Part shown: positions 34,308 through 44,409 of the stretch, one piece after another | How the letters are laid out: every line of letters begins with the position of its first letter | Numbering within the stretch: position 1 is the first letter of the stretch | Assembly: GCA_051530055.1 (NCBI GenBank) | Contig: CM121341.1 | Coordinates: 620,001 to 684,000 of the forward strand | From: Neoechinorhynchus agilis | Taxonomy: Eukaryota > Acanthocephala | DNA length: 64,000 bases | Direction of reading: 5' to 3' | Position numbers and translations under genes: made by a program | The notes under the pieces: model-generated | The model's database searches: none | What the model was told of the DNA's origin: nothing | Seen by the model: only the letters and a program-made list of their open reading frames with translations

Positions 34308-35317
34308 GTGCACAACTTCATTGCTCTAAAGACAAATTTGACAGAATTGTGAGCATTATGTATCATTTTACGAATAATGAACGAAGTTTTTTGTACTCGT
34401 GTTTATAAATAATTTTTAAGTGCGACTGAGCTTTGGAACAAATATTCCTGACACAGAACTGAGCACAAAAAACATACAAATTGAGAGTTCGATTTCCGCG
34501 TTCATCATTGAATACAAACCGGTCGAAAATTTGTTCACTAAAAAGTATACATTCGTGTTTTTGCTCAATGTTTTATGAGTTTATTAATTCGTCTATTTAG
34601 AATCAAACCCCTATTCCGTGAGTAATGATAGCACATTCGTTGTTGAGCGAAATTCGTAATTACAAAGAAATTAAATCTGTGAAGATATGCAAATTGTGGT
34701 GCGCCGTCGGCTATCGAAACGGTTGAGCTCTTAAGTATTTATATAGGTTAGCGCTTCGAATTTTTCTCTGTTATTTCTCGCCAAGCGAGTAGAATAGCAG
34801 TGATTTCTCTGGATTCTTTTATTTCCTAAAAATTTGTAGTACCTTTATAATTTTTATATGAAAGGAAAATTTTTTTGTCATTTTAAACAGATTCTTTTGA
34901 TTGAAATGCATATCACGGAGGTGTCGTTAGTCCAGGCATTTTCCTTAGATTTTCATCAAAATAATGGTATGCTAATGGTCGGCAAAGAAATAAACCTTTA
35001 TATATAACGAAACGGTCACCAAGCCGATTAAAATGAAACATACAAATGGCCAGTCAAAAAACACGAGTAGTTTTCATCAAAACTGAGTGCTTCTACTAAA
35101 ATGGTTCGCCATGTACCGCGAATGGTTTGTTAATCAAATCAGCTTGGACGTTATCAAAGGTGGAGAGCACGAGCTACAAATTGAGTTAGCTCCATTAACA
35201 GTCAAATTTGTTTTCAATATATTTCCAATTTATTTATGTTCGTTTACATCCCAATAGTTAGAAAAAAAACGCATTTTGAAAATTAGCAGTTTTAGCCCGA
35301 TAATCTAAATGGAGATA
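34308..35317. other. AT-rich intergenic region
   Basis: No protein-coding or RNA gene recognised. A TATA-like 'atttatataggtt' at about 34738 follows a more GC-balanced 60-bp stretch and might mark a promoter, but nothing recognisable lies downstream. Confidence 0.35.
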
Positions 35318-36055
35318 ATAATAACAACACGTTTTATTTGTTGATTCACAAAGAAGAGTACCCGGGTCACCATAAACACACGAGTTCTGACTGGATAAGA
35401 ATTTGGCTATTGATTTTGGAGTGGATTACGAGTCCGGGCGGGAGGTAATGTCCGGTCGGGTTAGAAGGTAAGTTCTGGTGGAGATTGGTGGTTATTGTTT
35501 TCAGGAGCACTTGTAAGTTTGGTCTTTTCTCAGGTTCATTTCAGGTTATGATATCCGAGAAGATTGGGCAGTGTGGAAAAAGGAGCGTAGGTATAGGAGG
35601 ATGAAACGAATTAGGATTAAGAGACTTGTCCTTGTGTGAAAAGGTGGCGATATGTAGTAACAATTATGGAGGTGAGGTTGAGAGGCGTTTTGGTTGTTTT
35701 ATGAAAATAGTATCAAGGCACTCGGTCAGAAGTGGAAGGTCAGCAGTGCAAATTTTAGATGCTCTTTTATGAAGAATTTCAAGATTTGGAATGGTTGCAA
35801 AATACGAGATAACCGTAGGTGAGGAATGGTAAGCTAAAGCAGAAGTAAAATTCGTAGAGATCGGGTGAAGAAATTCCTAAATGTCGGAGACGTTTGAGGA
35901 GATAAATTTTAGCTTGAGGGAGAGAGTGATGTACGAGTCTCATTTCAAGCTTGATTGAAATTGGAGACCCAGAATTCTGAGGGAGGTGACTCGTAGGATG
36001 TCATTTGGAAGCTTGGAGGAAGATGTAGGGTTGCCGGAGAATGAGGGATCATGAC
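35318..36055 (-). mobile_element. LINE-A copy 3, 3' fragment
   Basis: Begins with the 3' tail aataataataacaacacg (the minus-strand element ends in TTATTATTATT) and the family block gtacccgggtcaccataaac. The segment 35580-35760 is nearly identical to 56000-56180 of copy 4. It stops at about 36055. Confidence 0.75.
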
Positions 36056-36740
36056 ACATATCTTTCTAGATCTGATATCAATATTGAAAGTACTCCAAAT
36101 GCAGTCCGACATCGCATATATCATGTTTCAGAACGTCTTGCCGTGTAACAGGAAAGAACGAGCACGCAATAATATAGTGCATCCGACTGTGCTGTTACGA
36201 CGAATTAAGGGTGCATAGAAGGACTGCCCTCATTAGCGAGCTGAAGGGGAAAACCCCGGTTAAATGTTCCGATAAGATATTAGGTGACCCACTTGTCTCC
36301 AAAATTTCAGGATCAAAGAAGCCATCGGCATTGAGAATATCAACCGTTTTTCGATGCGCCATGTACCGAAATTTGTTGAGAATCGGTAGGCCGTGATCCG
36401 CAGATATAGCTCGATATCAGCGATGAAGATAATCCATTCGGTTGGAGATTATCTACACGGCAGCATCTTTTATGCGATCAAAAACCACCTTTTATCACTA
36501 CGACCGAAAACGGGGACCTCTGAATGGAAGCATACGGCAACGCATGCGCGTGATCAGTTTATGTCTCCTTTCACTAATGATTGAAACTTGTGAAGATCTT
36601 TTTGTCTTGATCGCGAATAAAGCTGCTAGGTACTTAAAAAACCGGATCCCGAACTGGAGTTGTCCTTTGATAGCCCTTGATGACTTTAAAGCGCACATGA
36701 ATATTCTAAAATAGTACATAATCAGCGACTCGAGATTTCG
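36056..36740 (+). other. Unassigned coding-like block
   Basis: Plus-strand frames (36211-36396; 36442-36714) have balanced composition, for example KAARYLKNRIPNWSCPL, but a break between them and no recognised family. It may be a fragment of a host gene or of an unrecognised element attached to LINE-A copy 3. Confidence 0.25.
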
Positions 36741-36895
36741 AATAAAGGGCTTCTCTGCTAAAAGTTAATAAAAAAAAAGATTGCTTCCTCATAAACGTTC
36801 AAGTTTCATTAGTATTATTATGGAGCAAACAACAAAAGTGTGTAAGTATCGTTTAATGTGTGCAATATGCAATGGTAAACATAAATTGTTCTTTT

Positions 36896-38882
36896 TTAAC
36901 GTGGAATAAATCGAGGATCGATTGCCCTTATGAACATGTAAACGGCTGATCCAAATCGACTCAGTATAGTACTTCTACAGTCTTTGGAGGCAACCAATTG
37001 CCCCTGAGATGGGACTAGCGAACCTTCGCATGGATCTGACAATATTCGCATAGGTAACTGGCTAGTACGCGAATCCAGTATTGATTTTGCCTTATCAACC
37101 AAATCGAAGTCAGTTGTTGAACTTCCGGGTCGTACTAGAGAGGTGCTAAGCACAAGGTATCGATCAATACTACCGTCGTCCACTATATAATTAGCACTAA
37201 GATTCTTTTTTGTAGTCATATTGAGCATTTGTTCAAACCAGCTTATTAGTCGTCTTACGTTCAGCTCGGACCATTTCGTTTTCGCAACAAATATCAGGGC
37301 AATTGCCTCTTGAAGATCAGAAAGGGGAATCGACGTGCGGATAAGACTGTCAAGACGGTCTTGTGACTGATCATCCAAATTTATTGACAATCGATCCAAT
37401 ATTAGCTTGAAAACTGTTGGATATCTTGCAATAGAATCCACTAGATTTCGGTCGGCTTCGTTGTCGTTCTTATTTAACAAATGCTTTGCAATGGCCAGTG
37501 CATATGATAGATTTGGATACGCAAGTGAATGTTTAGTATTATCATAGAGATTGATTATCGATATTGGGTCGCACGACAGGCTGAATTGGTCAATGCATGC
37601 CCGAATGCATAGCGGATCGGATGGATCAAGGCGAATTAACAATTTATAGAAAGCTTATGTGGTACTTTTAGCGGTCCTAAAAAATAAGATTGCGTAGATA
37701 TTCGTTTGACATTCTTGAATTTTTAGCTAAAATACAAAGATAGCAATTTAGTTATCAATGCAAAGTCGATTTACAAATAAAGTATGATTCTACTTTAGCG
37801 AAAAGAAATCCTACCATCGTTCAATTACGAATTACAAAAACGGGAATTAAGCTAACGGAAGCAGATACAGTAGAATATAAATTACAACAAATTGAATTGA
37901 CATAAGTGTATTAATCCTTTTTGATAAAGTCCACAAATGCTTCGCCCTACAAATTTCTGTTGCTGTTCTGCCTTTATTCCGCCATAATAAAAAGTGAGCC
38001 TGAACAAAGAGGCAAACATAAAAGCAGCGATTAGCTCTGACGCCCAAATAAGGAAGCAATTTGATATTGGGATTTAGAGGCCCATTTATGGAAATGTATA
38101 TGAACGTTATTTAGCGCAACCGAACACGTTCATGCACATTCGCTTAAATTGAACATCACATGTCTTCGCTCACAGAATGCCCACAAAAGATGTTCCAAAG
38201 TAGTAGACGCCACTTCGAAATCGGTCATGTATGATTTTACAATGTAGCCAATAAAACTCGCGGGGCATTCGTTGTTAGTAAAATAACCGGATGAACCGCT
38301 TTCTCGGCAGCTTTGTCCCGGTAGATTCGCGATGGCATTGATGTTGTGTTTTCTAACATCAATCTCGGCGTCGATTATTTCGGATGGATAAATGAATCTA
38401 AAAGTTCCATCTTGATTGCGTTCCATTCCGATGCGATTAATCAATTTGCCTAGCGCAATTCGATAATCATTTCGCACTGGGTTAACAAGGATCGTATAAG
38501 TGGATTTAGATAGTCGGTCGAGTTTTGGATTGTAATTGGGGTCAAGATACTTCAATTCAACACGTATTGTTTTAGGCTCCGAGATTCGAATCATCCTCGG
38601 ACTTACAAGATTAACTGGAAAATCCATAGTGCCTTCGCTTGTGGTAGTCTTAGAAGAGCGATTCTTTAACGATTTGCGTTTAATGCCATCGTCCAAATCG
38701 TCAGTTATATTTTCATCCGGGTTATCTTCACTTAAATCCTCAACTTGCAATCCCTTAAAGCGATTCGAAAGGGAAGGAGGACCAATCTCTGTGGCTAAGT
38801 CAACTTCGTAAATGTTATTCAGCAGAAGGTCGTTCACCATACGGCGAGCTTTCCGTTGACTTGGTATTTTCTTTGGAATCAT
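36896..38882 (-). CDS. TCF25: TCF25/NULP1-like protein (RQC complex), three exons
   Basis: TCF25 (yeast Rqc1) acts in ribosome-associated quality control. The exons as read are 38138-38882, 37951-38034 and 36896-37653, phases 1 and 1, total 528 aa. Exon 1 holds SLSNRFKGLQVEDLSEDN (family: VNNRFELINIDDLED), VELKYLDPNYNPKLDRL (family: VEHRHLNPDTELKRYFG) and DFEVASTTLEHLLWAFCER (family: EMARDLVERALYSMECAFH). Exon 2 gives NRCFYVCLFVQAHFLLWRNKG and joins in frame to FYKLLIRLDPSDPLCIRACI (family: CKLILSLDPDDDPLCMLLLI). The joins restore the family pattern without gaps, which supports the splice sites. The middle portion normally containing WLTTPK is poorly conserved. The 5' UTR holds an acceptor-like ttttag about 20 nt before the ATG. 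Confidence 0.85.
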
Positions 38883-39039
38883 TTTGGAAGGTCACTTTCT
38901 TCTAAAAATTAGGCCTGAAGGCTTCAACATTAAATTAAGACTACTTTCTGTACGAATGACCAAATGTACGGCTAAATCAAAAGTTCTTGATTATCCCGCT
39001 TTTTTAATTCACCTCTCTCGCAGGTAAATAAGTTGTTCT

Positions 39040-39135
39040 TTGGTTTTTAATAAAAATAGTAACTGTTTTATTAATTCCCAATATTTCGTCCGTCTCTTGT
39101 CGGACTCCTTAGGTTGTTAAAGTGTTTAATTCGCC
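39040..39135 (-). repeat. Dispersed hairpin repeat related to 12520-12590
   Basis: Reverse-complement relative of the 12520-12590 repeat: gtccgtctcttgtcggac with flanking aatatttc and ccttaggttg. On minus it reads the hairpin followed by GAAATATT. Confidence 0.5.
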
Positions 39136-39559
39136 GGACGAAATATTTTTGAATAAATAGAAGTCTCTATTTTTAAGAAACCAAAGATCACATAAATAAA
39201 GGTGGTGAGAAAGGTGCATTAAAAAACACTTAATGAACATCATACCCAGAAATGCGGAATAATCAAGAAACTCTACAAGCAGCCAACCTACAACTGCTTT
39301 CGTGAAACGTCGATGATGACAGGTTTGTGAAAGTCTGTAGGTAGGCATCTAGATGGACAGTAAATCAGGCTAATTAAAAGTCATCGAAGATCACAATAAC
39401 GCTGTTTTTCATTTTATTCGATTTTTTTTTACTTTTAAATAATTTTCGATAATGCAAATGAATATCAAAGCGACGAAGGAAGATTGCTCTTAGCATGAAC
39501 AACAATCTAGCGGAAAACTGAATAACGTACAATATTTCTCATTAATAATGAAAGAGAGC

Positions 39560-39670
39560 ATCCATCGATTGGAAGGCGTCCAAGATTGTGCTTCCGAAAA
39601 CAATCGGATTTAAACAAAACTCCATCAATTTTTCCGCCATATAAAAAAGGCCATGAACAATTCAATCTTC
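39560..39670. mobile_element. MITE fragment, satellite-related family
   Basis: caagattgtgcttccgaaaa, caatcggatttaaac, tccatcaatttttccgccat and the terminal aattcaatcttcaaac match the family seen at 19990, 24800 and 29949. The left end is missing. Confidence 0.6.
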
Positions 39671-40037
39671 AAACCCTAAGGCTCAGATTTTTGCTCGTTA
39701 TTTTTCGGTTTTATAAAACCTAAGTTGAATCATATTCATTTCCGATAAACACAAAATCAATTACTAAAAAGTTAAATACGACGAGCAGGAGGAAATACAA
39801 AACCTTAAAGGATAGTGAACGGCGTTATTTTCGTCTTAATTTTAACAATCGGAGGTATAATGCCACGCAAAAATCATTTTTTAGAGACACGGTCTACTTT
39901 GTTTCGGTTACGAAAAGGAGCCTTTTAGCAATATTGCGCGATTCGGCGATTCCCGTTACAAAATTTTAAATTAGCGATTACTAAACACTTTTCGTGACTC
40001 TGCCATTAAAAATCGTTAACAAAATTGGATTCAGAAA

Positions 40038-40437
40038 ATGATGAACGAAGAAAACAACGGTCGCACAATGGAAACAAAGAAGGAAAATAGTCAAAAAAAG
40101 CGGAATTTCAATGTCGAACAATCAATGACGATAATCCTACTCATGGGATTCTTCTGTATTTATACTAAGTTCAACTCGACATATAAATTCTGTTTTAATA
40201 TAGAAATTGTTTTATTATTACTTCACAGTTGAGTCGACGCCTCCATTTATGGCGTGGGCTTATCGATGAAAAGGTAGTAATAAATCAATTTCTATATCAT
40301 CAAACAAAATAAATTCGCGAACTTCTTTACAATTCTGTACTATTGACTGTTTTAGTGTCATTCTCGCAAAAGTGGAATGCGTTCAATGTGTTTGCGATTT
40401 CATTAAGATCTTACCAAGAACAACGATGAAAATTGAA
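40038..40437 (+). CDS. Possible small multi-exon gene of unknown function, cut off by an RLE LINE
   Basis: Tentative. A first exon begins at ATG 40038 (MMNEENNGRTMETKKENSQ) with a hydrophobic stretch MTIILLMGFFCIYT. A possible acceptor cttcacag is followed by LSRRLHLWRGLIDEK and a gtagta donor at 40275, and a third piece after ctgttttag could read VILAKVECVQCVCDFIKIL. Reading phases between the pieces are not all consistent. The third piece runs into the old RLE LINE at about 40440. If real, it is a membrane protein truncated by the insertion. No family recognised. Confidence 0.25.
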
Positions 40438-40439
40438 GG

Positions 40440-41790
40440 TTCCAGTATGGAATTTACGTGACGCTCCGGTCGAGCTTTAACTGCTGGTACCTGGATAATA
40501 CAACGCTCGAAGGTAACCCCTCTGTTGTACTGCGCGATTTGGAGACACTCGTGAAGGAGTCGACGAAAATTGGCATTGAATTGAATGCTGCGAAATGCGA
40601 GATTTTAGTGATGAACGTGGACAATGAGGCGTCCAGGCAAACTACCGTGAAAGATTTTCAGAACCTGACACCGGGGATAGAATCGATCACTCTAGACCGG
40701 TTGAGTCTTCTAGGAAACTGTATTTTTGGTTCAATGTCAAAGCAGAGATTACAAATCTTAAACCGCAACATTTGGTGCTGTGCGAACGAGTTGATGAATT
40801 ATCTTCACACGAAGCTCTGATCCTCATCAACAACGCCCTCTTCATTCCAAAATTGCTGTATAAGCTGCGCACAGCGCCTTTTTAGACATAAGGATAAGCT
40901 GGCAAAATTAGACAGGAAAGTGAAAGCCTCTCTCGAGAAAATTCTAAATACTCAGCTGCCGGATGAGGCCTGGCGTCAAACGTCCTTGCCTCTGTCGTCC
41001 GGGGGTTTGGGCATCCGAAAAGCAGACTATATTTCTCTGCCAGCTTATTTGTGCTCGTATGAAGCAGCCGCAAAACAGTTCATTCTTTTCTTGGAGAGGA
41101 TTACGTTTTAGATGAAGATTTCGTAAAGGCTCTTAATCTTCGGTGTGGAGGTTCAGACAGCGAGCAGGTCCCCGTCAATGGTTGCAAACAATCTGTTTGG
41201 GACTCAACCCTGCTAGCGAGAATTCATAACTCTTCAATTTCAGATTTTCGTAACCTAGTGAACCAAACTCCATTGGTAGCAGTCTCTACATGCGAATCGG
41301 GTACTTGGCACAGTGCTACCCCATGCAGTGTCCCTGAGACAAGGGATACCAATGTGTACATTCCATCGTTGCCGTTGCGGAGCGACCGTGGAACCGTCGG
41401 GATGCCATTGTCTCGCCTGCCGCGAATCAGGCGGAAGCTACTCAAGGCACGCCGAAGTGAACGCAATTCTTAGACCTGCTCTGAATACTGGTCAATGCGT
41501 CCAACGTCCTAGAGTCGAACAATCTTTGCCGACTCGATGGTTGTAGACGGGACGGTGTCAGTATTCCAGTGGCGAGAAGGAAAGTGCCTTCTCTGGGACG
41601 CTATTCGCAGCCAGCAACATAAAATTCGCCACTATTAAATTAGGGGGAGCAGCAACCCCCGCAGAGGACCGCCAAAAGACAAAATACCGGGACCTAAATC
41701 GAAATCATTATTTCGTTCCCTTTGGCGTCGAGGTACCGGGGTGCGGGACCAGACCAACCATGTGTCGAAGCGGCTTTGACGAATCACTGA
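40440..41790 (+). mobile_element. RLE-bearing LINE, old copy
   Basis: Plus-strand, heavily decayed relative of the element at 49415-51390. 40458-40820 contains CWYLDNTTLEGNPSVVLRDLE, where the other copy has AWYLDDATLGG followed by SPSVVLRDLE; the catalytic D has become N. Later parts keep LRTAPF, then LLARIHNS (near 41210) and GVEVPG with CGARPTM-like sequence at the end. RT upstream of the YLDD box is missing. Many frame changes and stops. Confidence 0.75.
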
Positions 41791-42035
41791 AAATTCGATA
41801 TCAGGAGCATTCCTCCTCCGAAAAACACATAATTACCATCTTCGTTGACGCTTTCTCACAAGCCCGATTCATTTTGCTTTCTAAAATTTAAGCCAATTAC
41901 GAACGGAATACTGAACCATTTGCATTATTCCGGATATTGTTTAATGAGGAACGAGTTAGCAATAAAAATTAGGAGAGTTGCTTAAAAAGGATCATATGAT
42001 CATTGGTGAAAACTTGCTTAAGTTCATGCGAATAT

Positions 42036-42116
42036 GACGAGGTGGCCGAGCGGTTAAGGCGTTAGACTGCTAATCTAATGGGTTATCCCGCGTGGGTTCG
42101 AATCCCACCCTCGTCG
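42036..42116 (+). tRNA. trnS-GCU: tRNA-Ser (GCU anticodon)
   Basis: Acceptor stem GACGAGG (42036-42042) pairs with CCTCGTC (42109-42115), discriminator G. A-box-like TGGCCGAGCGG is followed by an anticodon loop containing CTGCTAA, anticodon GCT, a long variable arm (gggttatcccg) and B-box GGTTCGAATCC. The long variable arm is diagnostic of class II tRNA-Ser. No intron. It looks functional. Confidence 0.95.
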
Positions 42117-42196
42117 AAATTCATCCCTATCGATACGCATCTTTTTCCCGCCTCCAAGATTTCAACAACGATCACCCGCGATAGCATATAGAAACA

Positions 42197-42300
42197 TGGG
42201 TTATCCCGCGCAGGTTCGAATCTTACCCTCGTCAATACGCATCGTTCCTTTTTCCTCTTCAAGATCCCAACAAAGATCACCCGCGATGGCATATTCGCTT
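42197..42300 (+). pseudogene. Tandem copy of the 3' half of the tRNA-Ser plus its flank
   Basis: atgggttatcccgcgcaggt and ttcgaatcttaccctcgtc repeat the variable arm and T arm of the tRNA with four changes, followed by tacgcatc...ccaa.a.gatcacccgcgat matching the tRNA's own downstream flank. The unit is about 115 bp. It lacks the 5' half and cannot be a tRNA. Confidence 0.85.
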
Positions 42301-42672
42301 TCTTAATTTTCTTAGAGGACGTTTGTTTCCGTCGCTCTACATTTTCCAACGTTTCTCGCCATTGAGACAATTGATGCCATCGGACCAAGAATAGCATAAT
42401 TTTCTATAAAAGTTAAAAAGTGGTTGGTCGCAACGACAAAACTGTTTTTATCAAATGTTGGATGTATTCTCTAGGCAATGGAAGTTAAGGATGTTTCGCC
42501 GTTCGAAACTTTTATAAATTATCGGCGGCGATGCCTCTTCTTCGTGGACTATGGGGATTGCTGAAACATTTTGTTGTTGTGTGTGTAACAAAAAGTGTAA
42601 TAAAATCTCATCTAAAAACTATAATGGAAATTTATTTGCTTAGTTTGCACCATTTCACAAAGAAGCATTTGT
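42301..42672. other. Spacer between tRNA-Ser duplication and QTRT2 3' end
   Basis: No gene seen. AT-rich with scattered short frames; the QTRT2 3' UTR probably lies at its right side. Confidence 0.35.
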
Positions 42673-44206
42673 TCATGTCGCGATTCTTTTAAAGAATTCA
42701 AAGTAAACGAACATGTTATGAAGAAGAGTCAAAGAGCGACCGAATAGCTCATTTGTGTTCAACAAATGTGACCGATAATCGACGGAGTACTCGGAGCACG
42801 CATGGCATTTACATTCTACTGGATTTGGCATTGTGAGTGGACGCTCATAGTACATTTGATTGTCGTAATCGATGAACATTAATCGATTATGCGTTGTTAG
42901 AACGTATGGATAACAGCCACTGAACATTGTAATTCGGGGAAAGAGTCTCGTTACATCCAATGGAGAGCAAGGTGTAAGGAGAATACGTTGTTGATTTCTC
43001 GGATTCGATCGCATCGATGAAACTAATTCCAGTCTCATCTCTACTTTTTTGTCGAAACAATCCTGGTTGCCTACTCGTTCAAAAAGATTATAGACACTGA
43101 TGCTTTTAGTCGGAAAATCAGCATTCTACAATTTACGGGTTTTAATCATTGAGAGAAAATAATTTGTGGTGAAACAGTTTGAATTGTGGTGATGATAGTC
43201 CCCAGGATAAAACTATTTTACTGCATTGAAATATTTCGAAAGAGGAAGCCTCATTTCATTGTTAATTTCTGGAAAATGGAGATCCCTAAATGTGAAATTA
43301 AACACGGAAAAGATCTCAACATAGTTCATTCAATTAAGAAAATTCTCGTAAAATGCACCCATTCATGTGAATTAAGGTTAATTCGTTTTAGCTTCCGTCT
43401 TCAAAATGGCAAGAAACGTTTAGCATTTTAACTGCTTAAAAAGATATACGCTGAAGGATATCCATCAACCGATATTCACAACCGAGACCGTGATCGCTTC
43501 CAATGCACGGCGGACAATGCTCGATGGACAATTTGAATTAAAGGAAGAATACTCAGATGATGTGGATATAGCCATTTTTACAACACATCGAACAAAAATA
43601 CTACCCGCCGAAGTGTTCAAAATGGGTGATTTGGATGTAGTAATAGATTCGGCCCTTGTCTGGGGCTTTAATTTCATGTTGGGGGGGGAAGGATAAGCAT
43701 CGATAAAATAACGAAAATATCAGCGTTTCACTCGTGTTAAATTGCCAACAATCCACTTGGTTTAAATATTCAAATATTACCGTTTCACTTGTAATTTCCA
43801 TGGCTTCCTCGTCATTAAGCACAGAATAAACGCTTCCGTCGACGATCCGTTCTTCTTTCTTCGGATAATACGATTGATAGTAGTGCGGATTGTGCATTTG
43901 AATGAACGAATTGAACGAACTGGCTCCGATTCGTCTCATTCCACTTCGGCAATAAAGAGGAAAACCGAAATTGGTTATTTGAGCCTTTCTCCAATCTAAG
44001 GCTGCATCGCGAACGGTAACAAAATACTTATAATTTTCGAACCCGGACAATTTCTTCATATTCCATATTGATCTCAGTGGCACTTCCTTCACACTGGGAG
44101 CATGTTTGAGATATCGATGAACGGTTTTATCCGTGAGATAAGGACACAATCCCGCTGGTGCGTACAGAAAAGTGTCCGGTGAACGATTTGACGGTAGTCG
44201 AGGCAT
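42673..44206 (-). CDS. QTRT2: QTRT2 (queuine tRNA-ribosyltransferase accessory subunit), middle missing
   Basis: QTRT2 pairs with QTRT1 to insert queuine at the tRNA wobble position. The first exon (ATG 44206 to about 43733) reads FLYAPAGLCPYLTDKTVHRYL (family: CLLYTKTGSAPHLTHHTLHNI) and VIFEYLNQVDCW. The last exon (43048-42673) reads RLELVSSMRSNPRNQQRILL (family: RLRLLSSVTAELPEDKPRLIS) and the zinc-site region CHACSEYSVDYRSHLLNTNELF followed by LLHNMFVYFEFF. Between them about 100 residues of the TIM barrel (family: GVIEGGD ... GFLLDGF) are not found on this strand. The 680-bp gap instead has plus-strand open frames. The gene may have lost its core or may hold it beyond recognition. A TATA-like ctatataaa abuts the ATG. 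Confidence 0.75.
43186..43696 (+). other. Open frames antisense to the QTRT2 gap
   Basis: Two plus-strand frames, 43186-43431 (MEIPKCEIKHGKDLNIVHS region) and 43490-43696 (FELKEEYSDDVDIAIFTT, then KMGDLDVVIDSALVWGF). The second has good protein-like composition. A possible 16-nt junction near 43376-43391 is too short for an intron. I do not recognise it; it may be an inserted gene fragment or a nested gene. Confidence 0.3.
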
Positions 44207-44409
44207 TTTATATAGTTTTTAATAACAGTTTTTGATTTCTTGTTTTTCGGAAAGAATATCACGGATACGTCTAAGGTTCTTCATTATTTTAAAATGAAAG
44301 TAGTGCAAATCCTGTTTTGCTAATAGAAACGTTCTTTAGCCCTTAAGTGGAGCTGCATTTTGTCTTCAAATGGTCGAAAATAATATAGTTTTTGTCATTA
44401 TTTTGATGT
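44207..44409. promoter_or_regulatory. QTRT2 upstream region
   Basis: AT-rich region between the QTRT2 start (minus strand) and the satellite. The minus strand reads aaaaactatataaaatgcc, so a TATA-like sequence touches the start codon. Confidence 0.3.

Noticed and set aside
34690-34830. Possible snRNA or spliced-leader RNA gene with TATA-like element
   Set aside because: No match to U1, U2, U4, U5 or U6 core sequences and no convincing Sm-site-plus-hairpin; left as unassigned intergenic.
36211-36714. DNA transposase remnant
   Set aside because: I could not find a DDE/D motif or any transposase signature; kept only as an unassigned coding-like block.
40692-41546. Additional host ORFs on both strands around 41000-41500
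   Set aside because: They are shadows and fragments of the old RLE LINE copy, which aligns with the clearer copy at 49415-51390.
42179-42240. Second tRNA gene
   Set aside because: Only the variable arm, T arm and acceptor 3' strand are present; no D arm, anticodon arm or 5' acceptor strand.
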